Shown piece after piece: positions 24,873 to 33,450 of a stretch of DNA of 64,000 nucleotides (within the stretch, counting starts at the first letter, position 1; each line of letters opens with the position of its first letter). Location: positions 1 through 64,000 of the forward strand of contig NZ_LZYB01000004.1 of the NCBI RefSeq assembly GCF_001677335.1, given 5' to 3'. The DNA is from Erythrobacter dokdonensis DSW-74 (GTDB lineage: Bacteria; Pseudomonadota; Alphaproteobacteria; Sphingomonadales; Sphingomonadaceae). The notes under the pieces are model-generated. The model had not been told where the DNA came from. It worked only from the letters and a program-made list of their open reading frames with translations, and ran no database searches. The translations under genes were made by a program, and so were the position numbers.

Positions 24873-27416
24873 ATGAAACACCTGCGCCCCTGGCTTTGCG
24901 GTTGCTGTTCGCTTGTCATCGCAGCTCCGGTGCTGGCGCAATCGCAAGATCCGGCGCTGCTCGCTTCCGAGGTCGAGCGCGAGACCGCGCCGAACGCCCC
25001 CGGCGCACAGGTCCGGTCGGCGGCGGCCTTCACCATCTCCACCCCGCCCGGCTTCGAGGATCTGGTCGATCCAGCACCGGTGGTGGTCGACATTTATTTT
25101 GGCGGGCGTCTGATCGGCACCACCTCGGGCATCCAGGAGCCCGGATACTTCACCTTCGACGAGCCCGATAAGGTGATCGCGCTAATCGACGGGGTCACGG
25201 ACCCGCAGGCTGTTGCAGCGGCGCTCACGGGCAGGCTCGACAGCAACGCAGGCCTTGCCTGCCGCGACGATCCGCGCCCCGGCTGCGGCGTGCTGTCGCC
25301 GCCGGTTGCGGCGATCATCCACGATCCCGGAAGCTTCCGGCTCGAAATCTTCATCGCCCCCGCGTTTCTCGCTGCGGTCGAAGTGCAGACCAGAGAATAC
25401 CTGCCGATTCCCGATGCCGGCCTTTCTCTGATCAGCACATTCGCCGGTTCGGTTTCGGGCGTTGAGGGCCGCGCGGCAAACTATGCGCTCCAGAACCGCT
25501 CGATCCTCGCATGGCGCAACGCAAGGCTCGTTGCGGATGTGGGCCAGTCGGACAATTTCGGCTTCCAGAGCCAGATCCTCGCCGCCGAGCTCGATACCGG
25601 CGCGCTGCGCTATCGCGGCGGGCTGATGTTCTCCGAACCGCTCGCCTTTACCGGGCAGGCGCGGATCTACGGGGCTAGCGTCGGCACGCAGTATGACACC
25701 CGCGCCGATGCGGAAGGTGCCTTCACCCAGCCGATTGCCCTGTTCCTGCCGCGCCGCTCGCAGATCAACGCCTATCGCGACGGGCAGCTGCTGGCCTCGA
25801 TGCAGCTCGATGCCGGCAACCAGCTGGTCGATACCTCGGTGTTTCCGGCAGGCGCCTACAACATCACGCTCGAGATCATCGACGACACCGGGGCCACCCG
25901 CACCGAGACACGCTTCTTCACCAAGGACCGCAGCCTGCCGCCGGTCGGCCGCACCGCCTTCTCCGCCACGGCTGGCACCCTGGCGATGGACATGGGCAGC
26001 GGGCTGCCGGAATTCGGCGATGACCTGTTTATGCAGGGCACAGTCGGTCACCGTCTGTCGCCCAATGTCTCGCTCGAGGGCGGCGCGCTGCTGGTGGGGC
26101 AGGACTTTGTCGCCGAAGCCGGTGCGAGCTATCTGGCCGATGGTTTCAACGGGCGGTTGGTGGGGCTGGCGGGCAATAATGGCAATTACGGGTTGATTGC
26201 CAATGTCTCGTGGTTCGATCTTGCCAATGTCTCGGCCAATGCTTTCTTCCGGCGCACCTGGGGGCCGGGCTTCGGCGGCCTTGGCAACCGCGACCGCTTC
26301 GGTCTCACGCCAATTAACGACATCAACCTGCTGGTCGGCGACAGCACGCAGGCAGGCGGCAATATCGGGATGCGGCTGGGGCGCGCCAACCTGCGGTTCG
26401 ATGGTCTCTATTTCAAATCACCCCGTTCAGAGGCCTTCTACGCATTTGGGCCCAGCTTCGATTATGCCACCCGCCCGGCGCGCAATCTCCAGTTGACATT
26501 ATTCGGCGACGGACGCCGCAGCAGCGACGGCTGGGATGTTCGGGTGGGCATCCGTATTAACTTCCTGCGCGACAATTTCGTGGTGCTGGGCGAAAGCGCC
26601 GGCGCATGGCGGCGGCGAGGCGGGGTCGAGGACAGCGGCCCCATCGGCAACCTGCTGGCAACCTATTCGAGCCCCGGCGTGCTGCGCGGCGACTTGTCGG
26701 TGGCGGCGGGCTATGCGCGCGATCTCGACAGCGAAAGGGTGCGCGCTGAGGCCAACCTTGACAGCCAGTATGGCCGATTCCTCGGACAGGTCGAACATGT
26801 CTTCGACACGCCCGGCGGGGGCGGCACGCGCTATGCCGCCAACGCGATCACCAGCCTTGCGATCGGCGGGAACGATGCCACGCTCGGCGGACGCGACATC
26901 GGCGAAAGCGGGATCGTCGTCGCCCTCAAGGGAAGCGGGGACGATGTCGAGATGGACGTGCTGGTCGACGATGTGCCGCGGGCCCGGATCCGTCCGGGCC
27001 AGAGCATCCCGGTGTTCCTCCCGCCCTACCGCGCCTATGCGGTGCGGCTTGCGCCGGTGCGTGGGCGGGGCGGCAGATTCGACGCAAATGCGCGCGAAGT
27101 CTCACTCTACCGCGGCAACATGCAATATCTCGAATGGGAGGTGCGCGCGGTCCAGGCGGTATTCGGGCGCGTGGTCGACATGGAGGGCAAGCCGCTGCCG
27201 GGCGCGGCACTGTTCGGCGAACGCGACTTCATGCAGACCGACGGTTCAGGCTATTTCCAGGGCGAGATCGCTGGCGAGGAAACCTACGTCATGCGAAAGG
27301 CCGGCGCGGAAGTGTGCCGCATCACCCTTGCGCCATCGGACAGCAGCCGGCCCCTGCTTGACCTTGGGGACGTGGTATGCACCACAGTAGCGACAAAATC
27401 CGGGGACGATTCATGA
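24873..27416 (+). CDS. Outer membrane usher of the pilus
   Basis: An 847-residue protein. Signal peptide (MKHLRPWLCGCCSLVIAAPVLAQ), N-terminal periplasmic domain binding chaperone-subunit complexes (FEDLVDPAPVVVDIYFGGRLIGT), a long beta barrel from about 190 to 690 with an inserted plug-like segment (RRSQINAYRDGQLLASMQLDAG...LVDTSVFPAGAYNITLEI), and C-terminal Ig-like/carboxypeptidase-regulatory-type domains (VFGRVVDMEGKPLPGA.LFGERDFMQTDGSGYFQGEI). The length matches ushers. Features resemble the CS1/TcfC-type as much as the archaic Csu-type, so the clade is left open. The start at 24873 follows GGGAGAGGC; the longer frame runs into the preceding gene. Confidence 0.85.
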   Translation: MKHLRPWLCGCCSLVIAAPVLAQSQDPALLASEVERETAPNAPGAQVRSAAAFTISTPPGFEDLVDPAPVVVDIYFGGRLIGTTSGIQEPGYFTFDEPDKVIALIDGVTDPQAVAAALTGRLDSNAGLACRDDPRPGCGVLSPPVAAIIHDPGSFRLEIFIAPAFLAAVEVQTREYLPIPDAGLSLISTFAGSVSGVEGRAANYALQNRSILAWRNARLVADVGQSDNFGFQSQILAAELDTGALRYRGGLMFSEPLAFTGQARIYGASVGTQYDTRADAEGAFTQPIALFLPRRSQINAYRDGQLLASMQLDAGNQLVDTSVFPAGAYNITLEIIDDTGATRTETRFFTKDRSLPPVGRTAFSATAGTLAMDMGSGLPEFGDDLFMQGTVGHRLSPNVSLEGGALLVGQDFVAEAGASYLADGFNGRLVGLAGNNGNYGLIANVSWFDLANVSANAFFRRTWGPGFGGLGNRDRFGLTPINDINLLVGDSTQAGGNIGMRLGRANLRFDGLYFKSPRSEAFYAFGPSFDYATRPARNLQLTLFGDGRRSSDGWDVRVGIRINFLRDNFVVLGESAGAWRRRGGVEDSGPIGNLLATYSSPGVLRGDLSVAAGYARDLDSERVRAEANLDSQYGRFLGQVEHVFDTPGGGGTRYAANAITSLAIGGNDATLGGRDIGESGIVVALKGSGDDVEMDVLVDDVPRARIRPGQSIPVFLPPYRAYAVRLAPVRGRGGRFDANAREVSLYRGNMQYLEWEVRAVQAVFGRVVDMEGKPLPGAALFGERDFMQTDGSGYFQGEIAGEETYVMRKAGAEVCRITLAPSDSSRPLLDLGDVVCTTVATKSGDDS

Positions 27417-28108
27417 GTTTCTTTTGCCGCATCATGGCAACCGCAATCGTTGCGATGGCTGGCACTGTGCCCGCTCTGGCTCAAATCGCGGTGCACCCGG
27501 TTATCATCGACCTTCCGCCCGAGGATCTGCAGCGCGCCGATTTCACCGTCGAAAACCCGACGAGTGAGCGTGTTTTTGTGGCCGTCGAACCCGCCCGGAT
27601 CGACGCGCCGGGCAGCGAAGGCGAAACACGGGTGGCGCTCAGTGATCCGCAGCAGCTCGGCCTGCTCGCATCGCCGCCACGGATGATCCTCGAACCCGGC
27701 GAGCGCCGCTTCGTGCGGCTTGCTGCCCTGACCCCGCCGGGTGATGCTGACAGGGTGTTCCGCGTTGCCGTCAAGCCAGTAGCGGGGGATGTAACCGGCG
27801 AAGAGAGCGGGCTGAAGATTCTGGTCGGCTATGATCTGCTGGTGATCCAGCGCCCGGCTAATCCGACGCTGACCATAGACTGGGAAAACAGCGCCGAGCA
27901 GGTGATTGTCCGCAACAACGGCAACAGCAACGCCCAGCTGATCAACGGCCGTTCCTGCAAGCCCGGTCAGCCGGAAGAGAGCTGCACCAAGGTGCCTTCC
28001 TCCCGGCTCTATGCCGGAAACGCGATCACCGTGACCAAGGGCGCCGAAGAGGTTGTCACCTTCGACGTGCTCTTCATGGGGCGAAGCAGCCGCATAGTGA
28101 TGGAATGA
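27413..28108 (+). CDS. Periplasmic pilus chaperone
   Basis: A 231-residue protein: signal peptide MSFFCRIMATAIVAMAGTVPALAQ, then two Ig-like domains (IAVHPVIIDLPPEDLQRADFTVENPT...; SPPRMILEPGERRFVRLAAL...DRVFRVAVKPV, the G1-type edge and conserved YR/FRV strand of pilus chaperones). The C-terminal domain has a cysteine pair (RSCKPGQPEESC). The ATG at 27413 overlaps the usher stop (ATGA), so translation is coupled; a start at 27377 would spoil the signal peptide. It caps subunits in the periplasm and delivers them to the usher. Confidence 0.85.
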   Translation: MSFFCRIMATAIVAMAGTVPALAQIAVHPVIIDLPPEDLQRADFTVENPTSERVFVAVEPARIDAPGSEGETRVALSDPQQLGLLASPPRMILEPGERRFVRLAALTPPGDADRVFRVAVKPVAGDVTGEESGLKILVGYDLLVIQRPANPTLTIDWENSAEQVIVRNNGNSNAQLINGRSCKPGQPEESCTKVPSSRLYAGNAITVTKGAEEVVTFDVLFMGRSSRIVME

Positions 28109-28207
28109 CCCGCGGCCGCTGCGGCCCGTCGCGCTCCGGATCGCCGGTTGGCACGCCCGCGACGGTCGCCTAGGTTGCATTCTGTCGCAGGCAGCGAGGC
28201 AGAGATC

Positions 28208-29563
28208 ATGGAAGCGGACCACGACCAGCCAAGCTTGGGCATGGTGCTCGCCGAATCATCGGGCCTGCGGCTGTTCACCCTCGTCCTGTTCTACTTCAAT
28301 CAGGGGATCGCTCCGGGCATCTTCCTGTTCGCGATTCCCGCTTGGCTTGCAAGCCATGATGTCCCGACGGCGGGAATTGCAGTGGTCGTGTCGGCGGCGG
28401 GTCTGCCGTGGACACTCAAGTTCCTGCTCGGGTTCCTGATCGATCGCTACCCCTACCTGCCGATGGGCCGCCGCAGGGCGTGGATCATCGCGGCGCAGGG
28501 GACGCTGGTCGCCGTGATGATCGCTGGAGCACTCGCTAACCCGCAACCTGCCGAAATCGTGCTCCTCGCCGGCCTCGCCTTTCTCGCCAATATCGCCGTG
28601 AACTTCCAGGATGTCGGGATCGACGCGCTGGCGATCGACCTCATGGCCGAGGAAGAGCGAACCGGCGCTGCCGCGATGATGGTGGGGGCACAGGTGATCG
28701 GTCTTTCAATCAGCGTGGCGACGTTCGGCTGGGCGCTGGAGCACGCCGGCACTCCGGCCGCGATGCTGGCCGCCGCAGCCGTGCCGCTGGTCACGATGAT
28801 CTATGGCTGTGTGCTGGTCGAGCGGCGCGGGGAACGCCGTCTGCCGTGGAGCAAAGGCACGGCCCATCCCGGCAACCGCGCGATTCAAGTGGCGGCGTGG
28901 CGTCCCCTTTTGCGTGAGACTTTTCGTGCCCTCAGAGGGCCGTTTTCCCTCGCTTTCGTGCCTTTGCTTCTGGTGCGCAGCCTTCCTTCCGGGGTGCACG
29001 AGACCTATCTGCCCGCGCTGTTCGCCCGCGCGGCGGGCTGGACTTTGTCGGACTATACCAGCCTGATGGCCATGCTGACGACGGCTAGCGGTGCCTATTG
29101 TATCCTTGCTGGCGGCCGGATTGTCTCTCTTTTCGGAGAACGCCGGGTACTTGCGGGATGTGCGGCAATCCTTGCCGTTTGGGCCAGCCTCTTTGCAGCC
29201 CTGCCATCGTTGTGGAACCAGACTTCCATCCTTATCGGCTATGCAGTCGTCGCGGAATTTCTGATCATGACATTCACAATCGCGTTGGTGCCAGTGGCCA
29301 TGCGGCTGTGCGTCCCGGGTGCGGCTGCCAGCCAGTTCGTGGTCTACATGGGACTGAGCGGGGTCGGTCGTCCGTTCGGGGCGCTGCTGGCGGGCGCCGC
29401 GAGCGGGATGGGCGTTCCGGAGGTGATGTTCTGGGTGATGAGCGCCTGCCTCGCGGCGGCAGGCTTTTATGCGGCAATCTTCAAGCTTGCGGTGGAGCGG
29501 GCCGCCCAGCCGGAGTATCGCGGCGCCCGGTTCGAAGCGCCCGGGAACAATGCGGTGCCTTGA
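28208..29563 (+). CDS. MFS transporter, AmpG/PAT-like
   Basis: A 451-residue protein with about 12 membrane helices. FYFNQGIAPGIFLFAIPAWLA, WTLKFLLGFLIDRYPYLPMGRRRAWI and ANIAVNFQDVGIDALAIDLM (an internal acidic motif) recall the PAT/AmpG branch of MFS carriers, whose members import muropeptides or acetyl-CoA. The substrate here is unknown. The start was set at 28208. It follows the chaperone by 99 bp on the same strand and may be on the same transcript. Confidence 0.75.
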   Translation: MEADHDQPSLGMVLAESSGLRLFTLVLFYFNQGIAPGIFLFAIPAWLASHDVPTAGIAVVVSAAGLPWTLKFLLGFLIDRYPYLPMGRRRAWIIAAQGTLVAVMIAGALANPQPAEIVLLAGLAFLANIAVNFQDVGIDALAIDLMAEEERTGAAAMMVGAQVIGLSISVATFGWALEHAGTPAAMLAAAAVPLVTMIYGCVLVERRGERRLPWSKGTAHPGNRAIQVAAWRPLLRETFRALRGPFSLAFVPLLLVRSLPSGVHETYLPALFARAAGWTLSDYTSLMAMLTTASGAYCILAGGRIVSLFGERRVLAGCAAILAVWASLFAALPSLWNQTSILIGYAVVAEFLIMTFTIALVPVAMRLCVPGAAASQFVVYMGLSGVGRPFGALLAGAASGMGVPEVMFWVMSACLAAAGFYAAIFKLAVERAAQPEYRGARFEAPGNNAVP

Positions 29564-29577
29564 TTGGCACCGCCGCG

Positions 29578-30102
29578 TCACGGGCCGGGCAGGGGTTCCT
29601 CGCGCAGCATCTGGCCCTGCCGGCCGGCCGCGGCGACAAGAGAGTCGGCCTCCTTGAGAAGCCCGATGAAAGCGACATAGCCGTCATCTAGGCAACCCGA
29701 ATTCCAGGCGATTTCGGTGGTTGTCGCGCCCTTGGTCAGCCGGAGCGTGCCATAGGGAAGATCGGACATGAAGTTGGCGCAATTACCGTAATCGGGCGCA
29801 ATCGGCGGCAGCCGGTCAAACACTCGCCGAAGCGCAAGGGCGAGTTGCGCTTCGGCGGGAATTTCATGCCAGACCGCGATATCCCCGGCAGGTGCATCGA
29901 CGGCTGCCTTGCGGACCTCGGTCCACGAGCCCTCACCGCTTGAGGTGATCCGCCAACTGCTGACGGGTTGTCCCCAGCTCTTGACCTCGAAGGCAATGAA
30001 GTCCCATTCTGATGCTGGCAGCGCCCCGTCCCGCGCAGCCAAGGGCGCAAGCGATCCGCAGACCGCCTGAAAGGCTATAACAAGGAAGGTTGCCAAGCGC
30101 AT
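29578..30102 (-). CDS. Small secreted protein of unknown function
   Basis: A 174-residue exported protein, signal peptide MRLATFLVIAFQAVCGSLAPLAA. The mature part has WDFIAFEVKSWGQPVSSWRIT and a cysteine pair (YGNCANFMSDLPYG, NSGCLDDG); no family recognised. The chosen ATG (30102-30100) lies on the same CATG as the start of the gene on the other strand (30101). An upstream start at 30129 would enlarge the overlap and bury the signal peptide. Confidence 0.6.
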   Translation of the reverse strand: MRLATFLVIAFQAVCGSLAPLAARDGALPASEWDFIAFEVKSWGQPVSSWRITSSGEGSWTEVRKAAVDAPAGDIAVWHEIPAEAQLALALRRVFDRLPPIAPDYGNCANFMSDLPYGTLRLTKGATTTEIAWNSGCLDDGYVAFIGLLKEADSLVAAAGRQGQMLREEPLPGP

Positions 30103-30340
30103 GTGGAAGTGGATCTTAATTGCCTTCACCCTCCTTTACGTGATTGCGCTGGCGCTGCTTGCCATCGGGACTTTCGGTTTGTTCGGGCAGGAACGCGACC
30201 CGCTTTCGGCCGTCTTCCTGCTCCCGCTCGGGCTGCCGTGGAATCTCGTTGGAGACCGCATCGGGCTGGCCGGGCCTTGGCTGCCAATCCTTGCCCCGGG
30301 GATCAACGCTGCCATCCTCTACTGGCTGTGGCGGCGTTGA
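30101..30340 (+). CDS. Small two-helix membrane protein
   Basis: A 79-residue protein with two hydrophobic segments (WILIAFTLLYVIALALLAIGTFGLF, 4-28, and about 55-75) separated by GQERDPLSAVFLLPLGLPWN. Composition looks like a genuine small inner membrane protein, but no function is known. It starts on the same CATG as the divergent gene 29578-30102. Confidence 0.6.
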   Translation: MWKWILIAFTLLYVIALALLAIGTFGLFGQERDPLSAVFLLPLGLPWNLVGDRIGLAGPWLPILAPGINAAILYWLWRR

Positions 30341-30387
30341 TCCCCTGGGCTGGGTCGCACGCGCCCAAAGCGGAATGTTGGACGACT

Positions 30388-30843
30388 TCAGTCGCGGGTG
30401 AAGACATAGACCTCCGCTTGGGTGCGGATGATCAGGCCGGTCCCGTCTGATGTCAGCGTATAGCCGCTGGCCTTGGGCAGTTCGGAGGCAAGCTCCTCGC
30501 CGAAAGTCGGACGCGGACAAAGCGCGCGGGTCGAGGCAACCGGGCCGAAGCTGATCGTGCCATTGCCGCTGCGGGGCGTGGAGGCCGACCACCTGGCGTT
30601 GCCGCGGTTGCAATCAAGCTGCATCACCGCCCGCTCGCTTTCGAATGTCAGCGTGTGACGTGACGACAATTCCTCGGTCAGCCGCGTCGATGTGCCCGAT
30701 GTCTCGACATCGACCAGCCGCCAGCGTGTGCCTTCGAGCGGGTGTGGCGGCGAGGATGTCGCACAGGCCGCAAGCGCGAGCGCCGCGCCGCCCGCGAGGA
30801 TGACAGCTTTCCCCCGCAAAATGGCCTTTTTGCGATTGATCAT
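30388..30843 (-). CDS. META-domain lipoprotein
   Basis: A 151-residue lipoprotein with a lipobox (GAALALAAC, Cys at ~26) and a META/HslJ-type domain: LEGTRWRLVDV, HTLTFESERAVMQLDCNRGNARW, STRALCPRPTFGEELASELPKASGYTL, GLIIRTQAEVYVFTRD. META proteins in other bacteria are envelope proteins tied to stress or secretion; the function here is unknown. Its start overlaps the stop of the upstream gene by ATGA. Confidence 0.8.
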   Translation of the reverse strand: MINRKKAILRGKAVILAGGAALALAACATSSPPHPLEGTRWRLVDVETSGTSTRLTEELSSRHTLTFESERAVMQLDCNRGNARWSASTPRSGNGTISFGPVASTRALCPRPTFGEELASELPKASGYTLTSDGTGLIIRTQAEVYVFTRD

Positions 30844-31154
30844 GAATCCTCCCCTGCTCGCTTGATGTTTTCCAGCACCTCACGGCACGCTGCCGCGCTT
30901 TCTGCGATCTGCTGGCCTTGGGCGATCGGCTTTCCGGAAATGTCCTCGGCGGCGCGCTTCATGACCTCATTGACCTGTTCGTCGGTCAGGTAGCCGAGTT
31001 CCTTGGCCGCCTGCACGGTCATGCAGGTTCCGGTCGATAAACCGACCCCGGCGCCCGCCCCCATCATGGCACCGGCGATCAGCGGCGCTCCGATCAGCGT
31101 CCCGCCTACGAGGCCCACGAGTAGCGTGAGGATACCGATTGCCAACTTGCCCAT
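30840..31154 (-). CDS. Small glycine-rich membrane protein
   Basis: A 104-residue protein. The first ~45 residues are hydrophobic and Gly-rich (LAIGILTLLVGLVGGTLIGAPLIAGAMMGAGAGVG), enough for one or two membrane passes; the rest is a soluble helical tail with two cysteines (TGTCMTV, AAACREV). Not recognised. It couples to the META lipoprotein by ATGA. Confidence 0.6.
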   Translation of the reverse strand: MGKLAIGILTLLVGLVGGTLIGAPLIAGAMMGAGAGVGLSTGTCMTVQAAKELGYLTDEQVNEVMKRAAEDISGKPIAQGQQIAESAAACREVLENIKRAGEDS

Positions 31155-31167
31155 GCTTTCCTCCCTG

Positions 31168-31671
31168 TCAGCCGCCGGTGATCATCGCATCGACGACGAC
31201 ATAGGTCTCAGGGCCAAAGGTGATGGTGGTCTGGTCTCCGTTGCGGGTCCATTTCAGGTCCCATTCTGCCGAACCATCTGCCTGGACGCTGTCGGCGCCA
31301 TAGGGCTCGGTGCCGCGGAAGAAGATCGCGCGTTTCATGCCGTCGGGTTTGGTCACTTCGACCAGATGTTCCCCCGGCGCATCGCCCCAGTTACGCTTGA
31401 TCCCGGCATCGCATTTCTGCGTGGGCGGGGCACCGTCGAAGCCGCAGGAGATGATGGTCGTGGCGTTGTAATCTGTGCCGGGCACCAGCTCGTCCTCGCC
31501 GTCAGTTGCGGCATCGGGCGGCGGTGGCGGGCCATTGGTTTCGGCTGCCGCCATCGCTTCGGTATCGCCCGCAGCTGCACTGTCGGTGGTGTCGTCCCCC
31601 CTGCCGCCGCAAGCCGCGAGGCTTGCCGCCAGCAGCGCGGCCCAAAGCAGACGCGTGTTCATCATCGTCAT
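31168..31671 (-). CDS. Lipoprotein with a domain shared within the island
   Basis: A 167-residue lipoprotein: lipobox ASLAAC (Cys 21), a low-complexity acidic/Pro linker to about residue 60, then a C-terminal domain YNATTIISCGFDGAPPTQKC with KPDGMKRAIFFRG and VVVDAMITGG. This domain aligns with the C-terminal half of the secreted protein at 21876-22589 (MIRCVAEPSKPMSSC, PDGGERTILFRG, DAFVQGG). Function unknown. Confidence 0.7.
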   Translation of the reverse strand: MTMMNTRLLWAALLAASLAACGGRGDDTTDSAAAGDTEAMAAAETNGPPPPPDAATDGEDELVPGTDYNATTIISCGFDGAPPTQKCDAGIKRNWGDAPGEHLVEVTKPDGMKRAIFFRGTEPYGADSVQADGSAEWDLKWTRNGDQTTITFGPETYVVVDAMITGG

Positions 31672-31702
31672 GGTCTTTCCCCTTCGATCGAAGTGCAGCG
31701 CC

Positions 31703-32317
31703 TTACAGCGCGCCTTCGCTTCCGGTGTACATCACCTCGCCGATGGTGCCGTCGCGATAGGCGAGGCAACGCCATGGGGCCTCGGCACCCGCAACATTGA
31801 TGTAGATTTCGATCGCAGCTTCGGACTCCGAGATCCGGTTGACTCCGGTCGCGCCGCCGCCTGTCACTTCATTGACCTGCGCGAGGCATTTTTCCTCGAG
31901 CCCGCCGGGGCCACGGATCTTTGCCGCTGCGGCTTTGGCGGGCGAGGTATCGGCAGCGGCAGCCGGGCCGTTCTCTCCCATACCGGCATTGGCATCGCCC
32001 GTCGGTATGCTCACCAACCGCACGCCATCGACATTGCTCACGATCGTCCCGCCGAGCGCCTCTGCCGAGGCTTCGTCGGGGCAGCCGACCAGAACCGCGC
32101 TGTCGTCGAGGTAGCTCGACGTAGCCGGGCTTTCGCCCAGACGGCGGCAGGGCGCGCCGGGACCCGGATAGCCGTCGCCGAAGGGGGCGAGGCTTTCGGG
32201 AATGTCCGCCGCAGCCGATCCGGCGGCAGGCTCGGCCGCGCTGTCTTCGGCCGGAGTTCCGCCACAGGCGGCGAGAACCAGTGCGAGACTCGATGCAATC
32301 ATAAGGCGAGAAATCAT
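31703..32317 (-). CDS. Lipoprotein of unknown function
   Basis: A 204-residue lipoprotein with lipobox LVLAAC (Cys about 17), an Ala-rich acidic linker and a body rich in Gly/Ala. It contains APCRRLGESP, VLVGCPDEASAEALGG, a KCLAQVNEVTGGGATGVNRISESEAAIEIYI block and a terminal APWRCLAYRDGTIGEVMY. Four cysteines could form two disulfides. The ATG at 32317 was chosen for the compact lipoprotein signal. Not recognised. Confidence 0.65.
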   Translation of the reverse strand: MISRLMIASSLALVLAACGGTPAEDSAAEPAAGSAAADIPESLAPFGDGYPGPGAPCRRLGESPATSSYLDDSAVLVGCPDEASAEALGGTIVSNVDGVRLVSIPTGDANAGMGENGPAAAADTSPAKAAAAKIRGPGGLEEKCLAQVNEVTGGGATGVNRISESEAAIEIYINVAGAEAPWRCLAYRDGTIGEVMYTGSEGAL

Positions 32318-32436
32318 GTCATGCTCCACTGTCATCACAAGACAGGAAAGTGTGGCGGGGCAGTTTCATGCCGGCGGTGTGCCTCGGTGCCGGCATGATC
32401 CGGCCCCGCCATTCGTAACCGGTTTACCCGTCCCGC

Positions 32437-33222
32437 TCAGCGGCAGTTCGGGTGCTGACCGATATCGCGGATGTCGTAGAACTTGCCGTCGTCGATGATC
32501 ACCTGCACACACTGGCGGCTATCGCGCTTCCACTGGATCGAATAGCGGCTGTTGCCGCTGGTGAAATTGTCGACCTGGGTAAAGCCGCGCCGTTCCAATT
32601 CGCTCATGCCGCCGGCCGCGCGTGCGCCCCGCAGGTCGTCGATCCGGGCGGTCTGGACATAGCCGCCGCGGCGGTGGTGATGGCTGAGGTTGGCCTCGCG
32701 CTCATCCACGCCTTTCTCGTAACCATGCGAATAGGCATCCGAGCGGCTGTAATTGTGGTAGGTCGCGCCATGGAGCCCGTCGGTGTAGCCGCGATCGAAC
32801 TCGGCGGTCTGCTCGCGGTCGTAGTCGCGGCCTTCCTTGTGGTGCGACTTGCCGCCGAGAAGCGCGCCGAGGATCGCCGCGCCAGCGACCACACCGACCG
32901 CGGTGGCAGCGCCGTCACCCTTGTGATGGCCGCAATCCTGATCGGTGGCGTCGTTGATGGTCATGACCTTGCCGCTCGTGGATTCGACGACCACGCAGTT
33001 GTCGTTGCCGCCGTGCCACCAGTAGCTGTTGACGAAGCCGCCGGAACTGCGATGGCTGGAAATGCTCTTGAAACCGCGCTTGACGAGTTCCCGCTCGGCG
33101 CTAGCGGCATCCATGCCGTTGATCCAGGTCAAGCTGCTGGCCTTTTCCGCCAGAACAGGTGTGGCGACCAGTGCAGCGCAGGCCGTTCCCAAGGCGACGC
33201 GGCGAACGAAATGGTTCTTCAT
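32437..33222 (-). CDS. Exported protein with an internal duplication
   Basis: A 261-residue protein with a signal peptide (MKNHFVRRVALGTACAALVATPVLA). Two similar ~65-residue blocks flank the centre: INGMDAASAERELVKRGFKS...NDNCVVVESTSGKVMTINDATDQDC and LRGARAAGGMSELERRGFTQ...SRQCVQVIIDDGKFYDIRDIGQHPNC. Between them lie a Gly-rich hydrophobic stretch (TAVGVVAGAAILGALLGG) and a His/Asp/Tyr-rich linker. The repeat pattern suggests a tandem domain duplication. Function unknown; divergent from the AraC-family gene with 228 bp between. Confidence 0.7.
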   Translation of the reverse strand: MKNHFVRRVALGTACAALVATPVLAEKASSLTWINGMDAASAERELVKRGFKSISSHRSSGGFVNSYWWHGGNDNCVVVESTSGKVMTINDATDQDCGHHKGDGAATAVGVVAGAAILGALLGGKSHHKEGRDYDREQTAEFDRGYTDGLHGATYHNYSRSDAYSHGYEKGVDEREANLSHHHRRGGYVQTARIDDLRGARAAGGMSELERRGFTQVDNFTSGNSRYSIQWKRDSRQCVQVIIDDGKFYDIRDIGQHPNCR

Positions 33223-33450
33223 TGACTTCTCCCAATCTGGCGGCGCGATCCCGCCTACGTGTCCCGGCGTTCGTCACGACGTTTCAAAAGCCGTTCCGCA
33301 CACGCCCTGTTCCGGTCCAACGAACTGGAACGGTTGCAAGACTACCCTATGCAGACTGGCAGATATATCGGCACCTTCAGCCAAAAACTTGACATTTCCT
33401 GCCGCTGTAGGCCTACTCATCACAGGATCGGGCGACGTAGGGAGCGTGCC

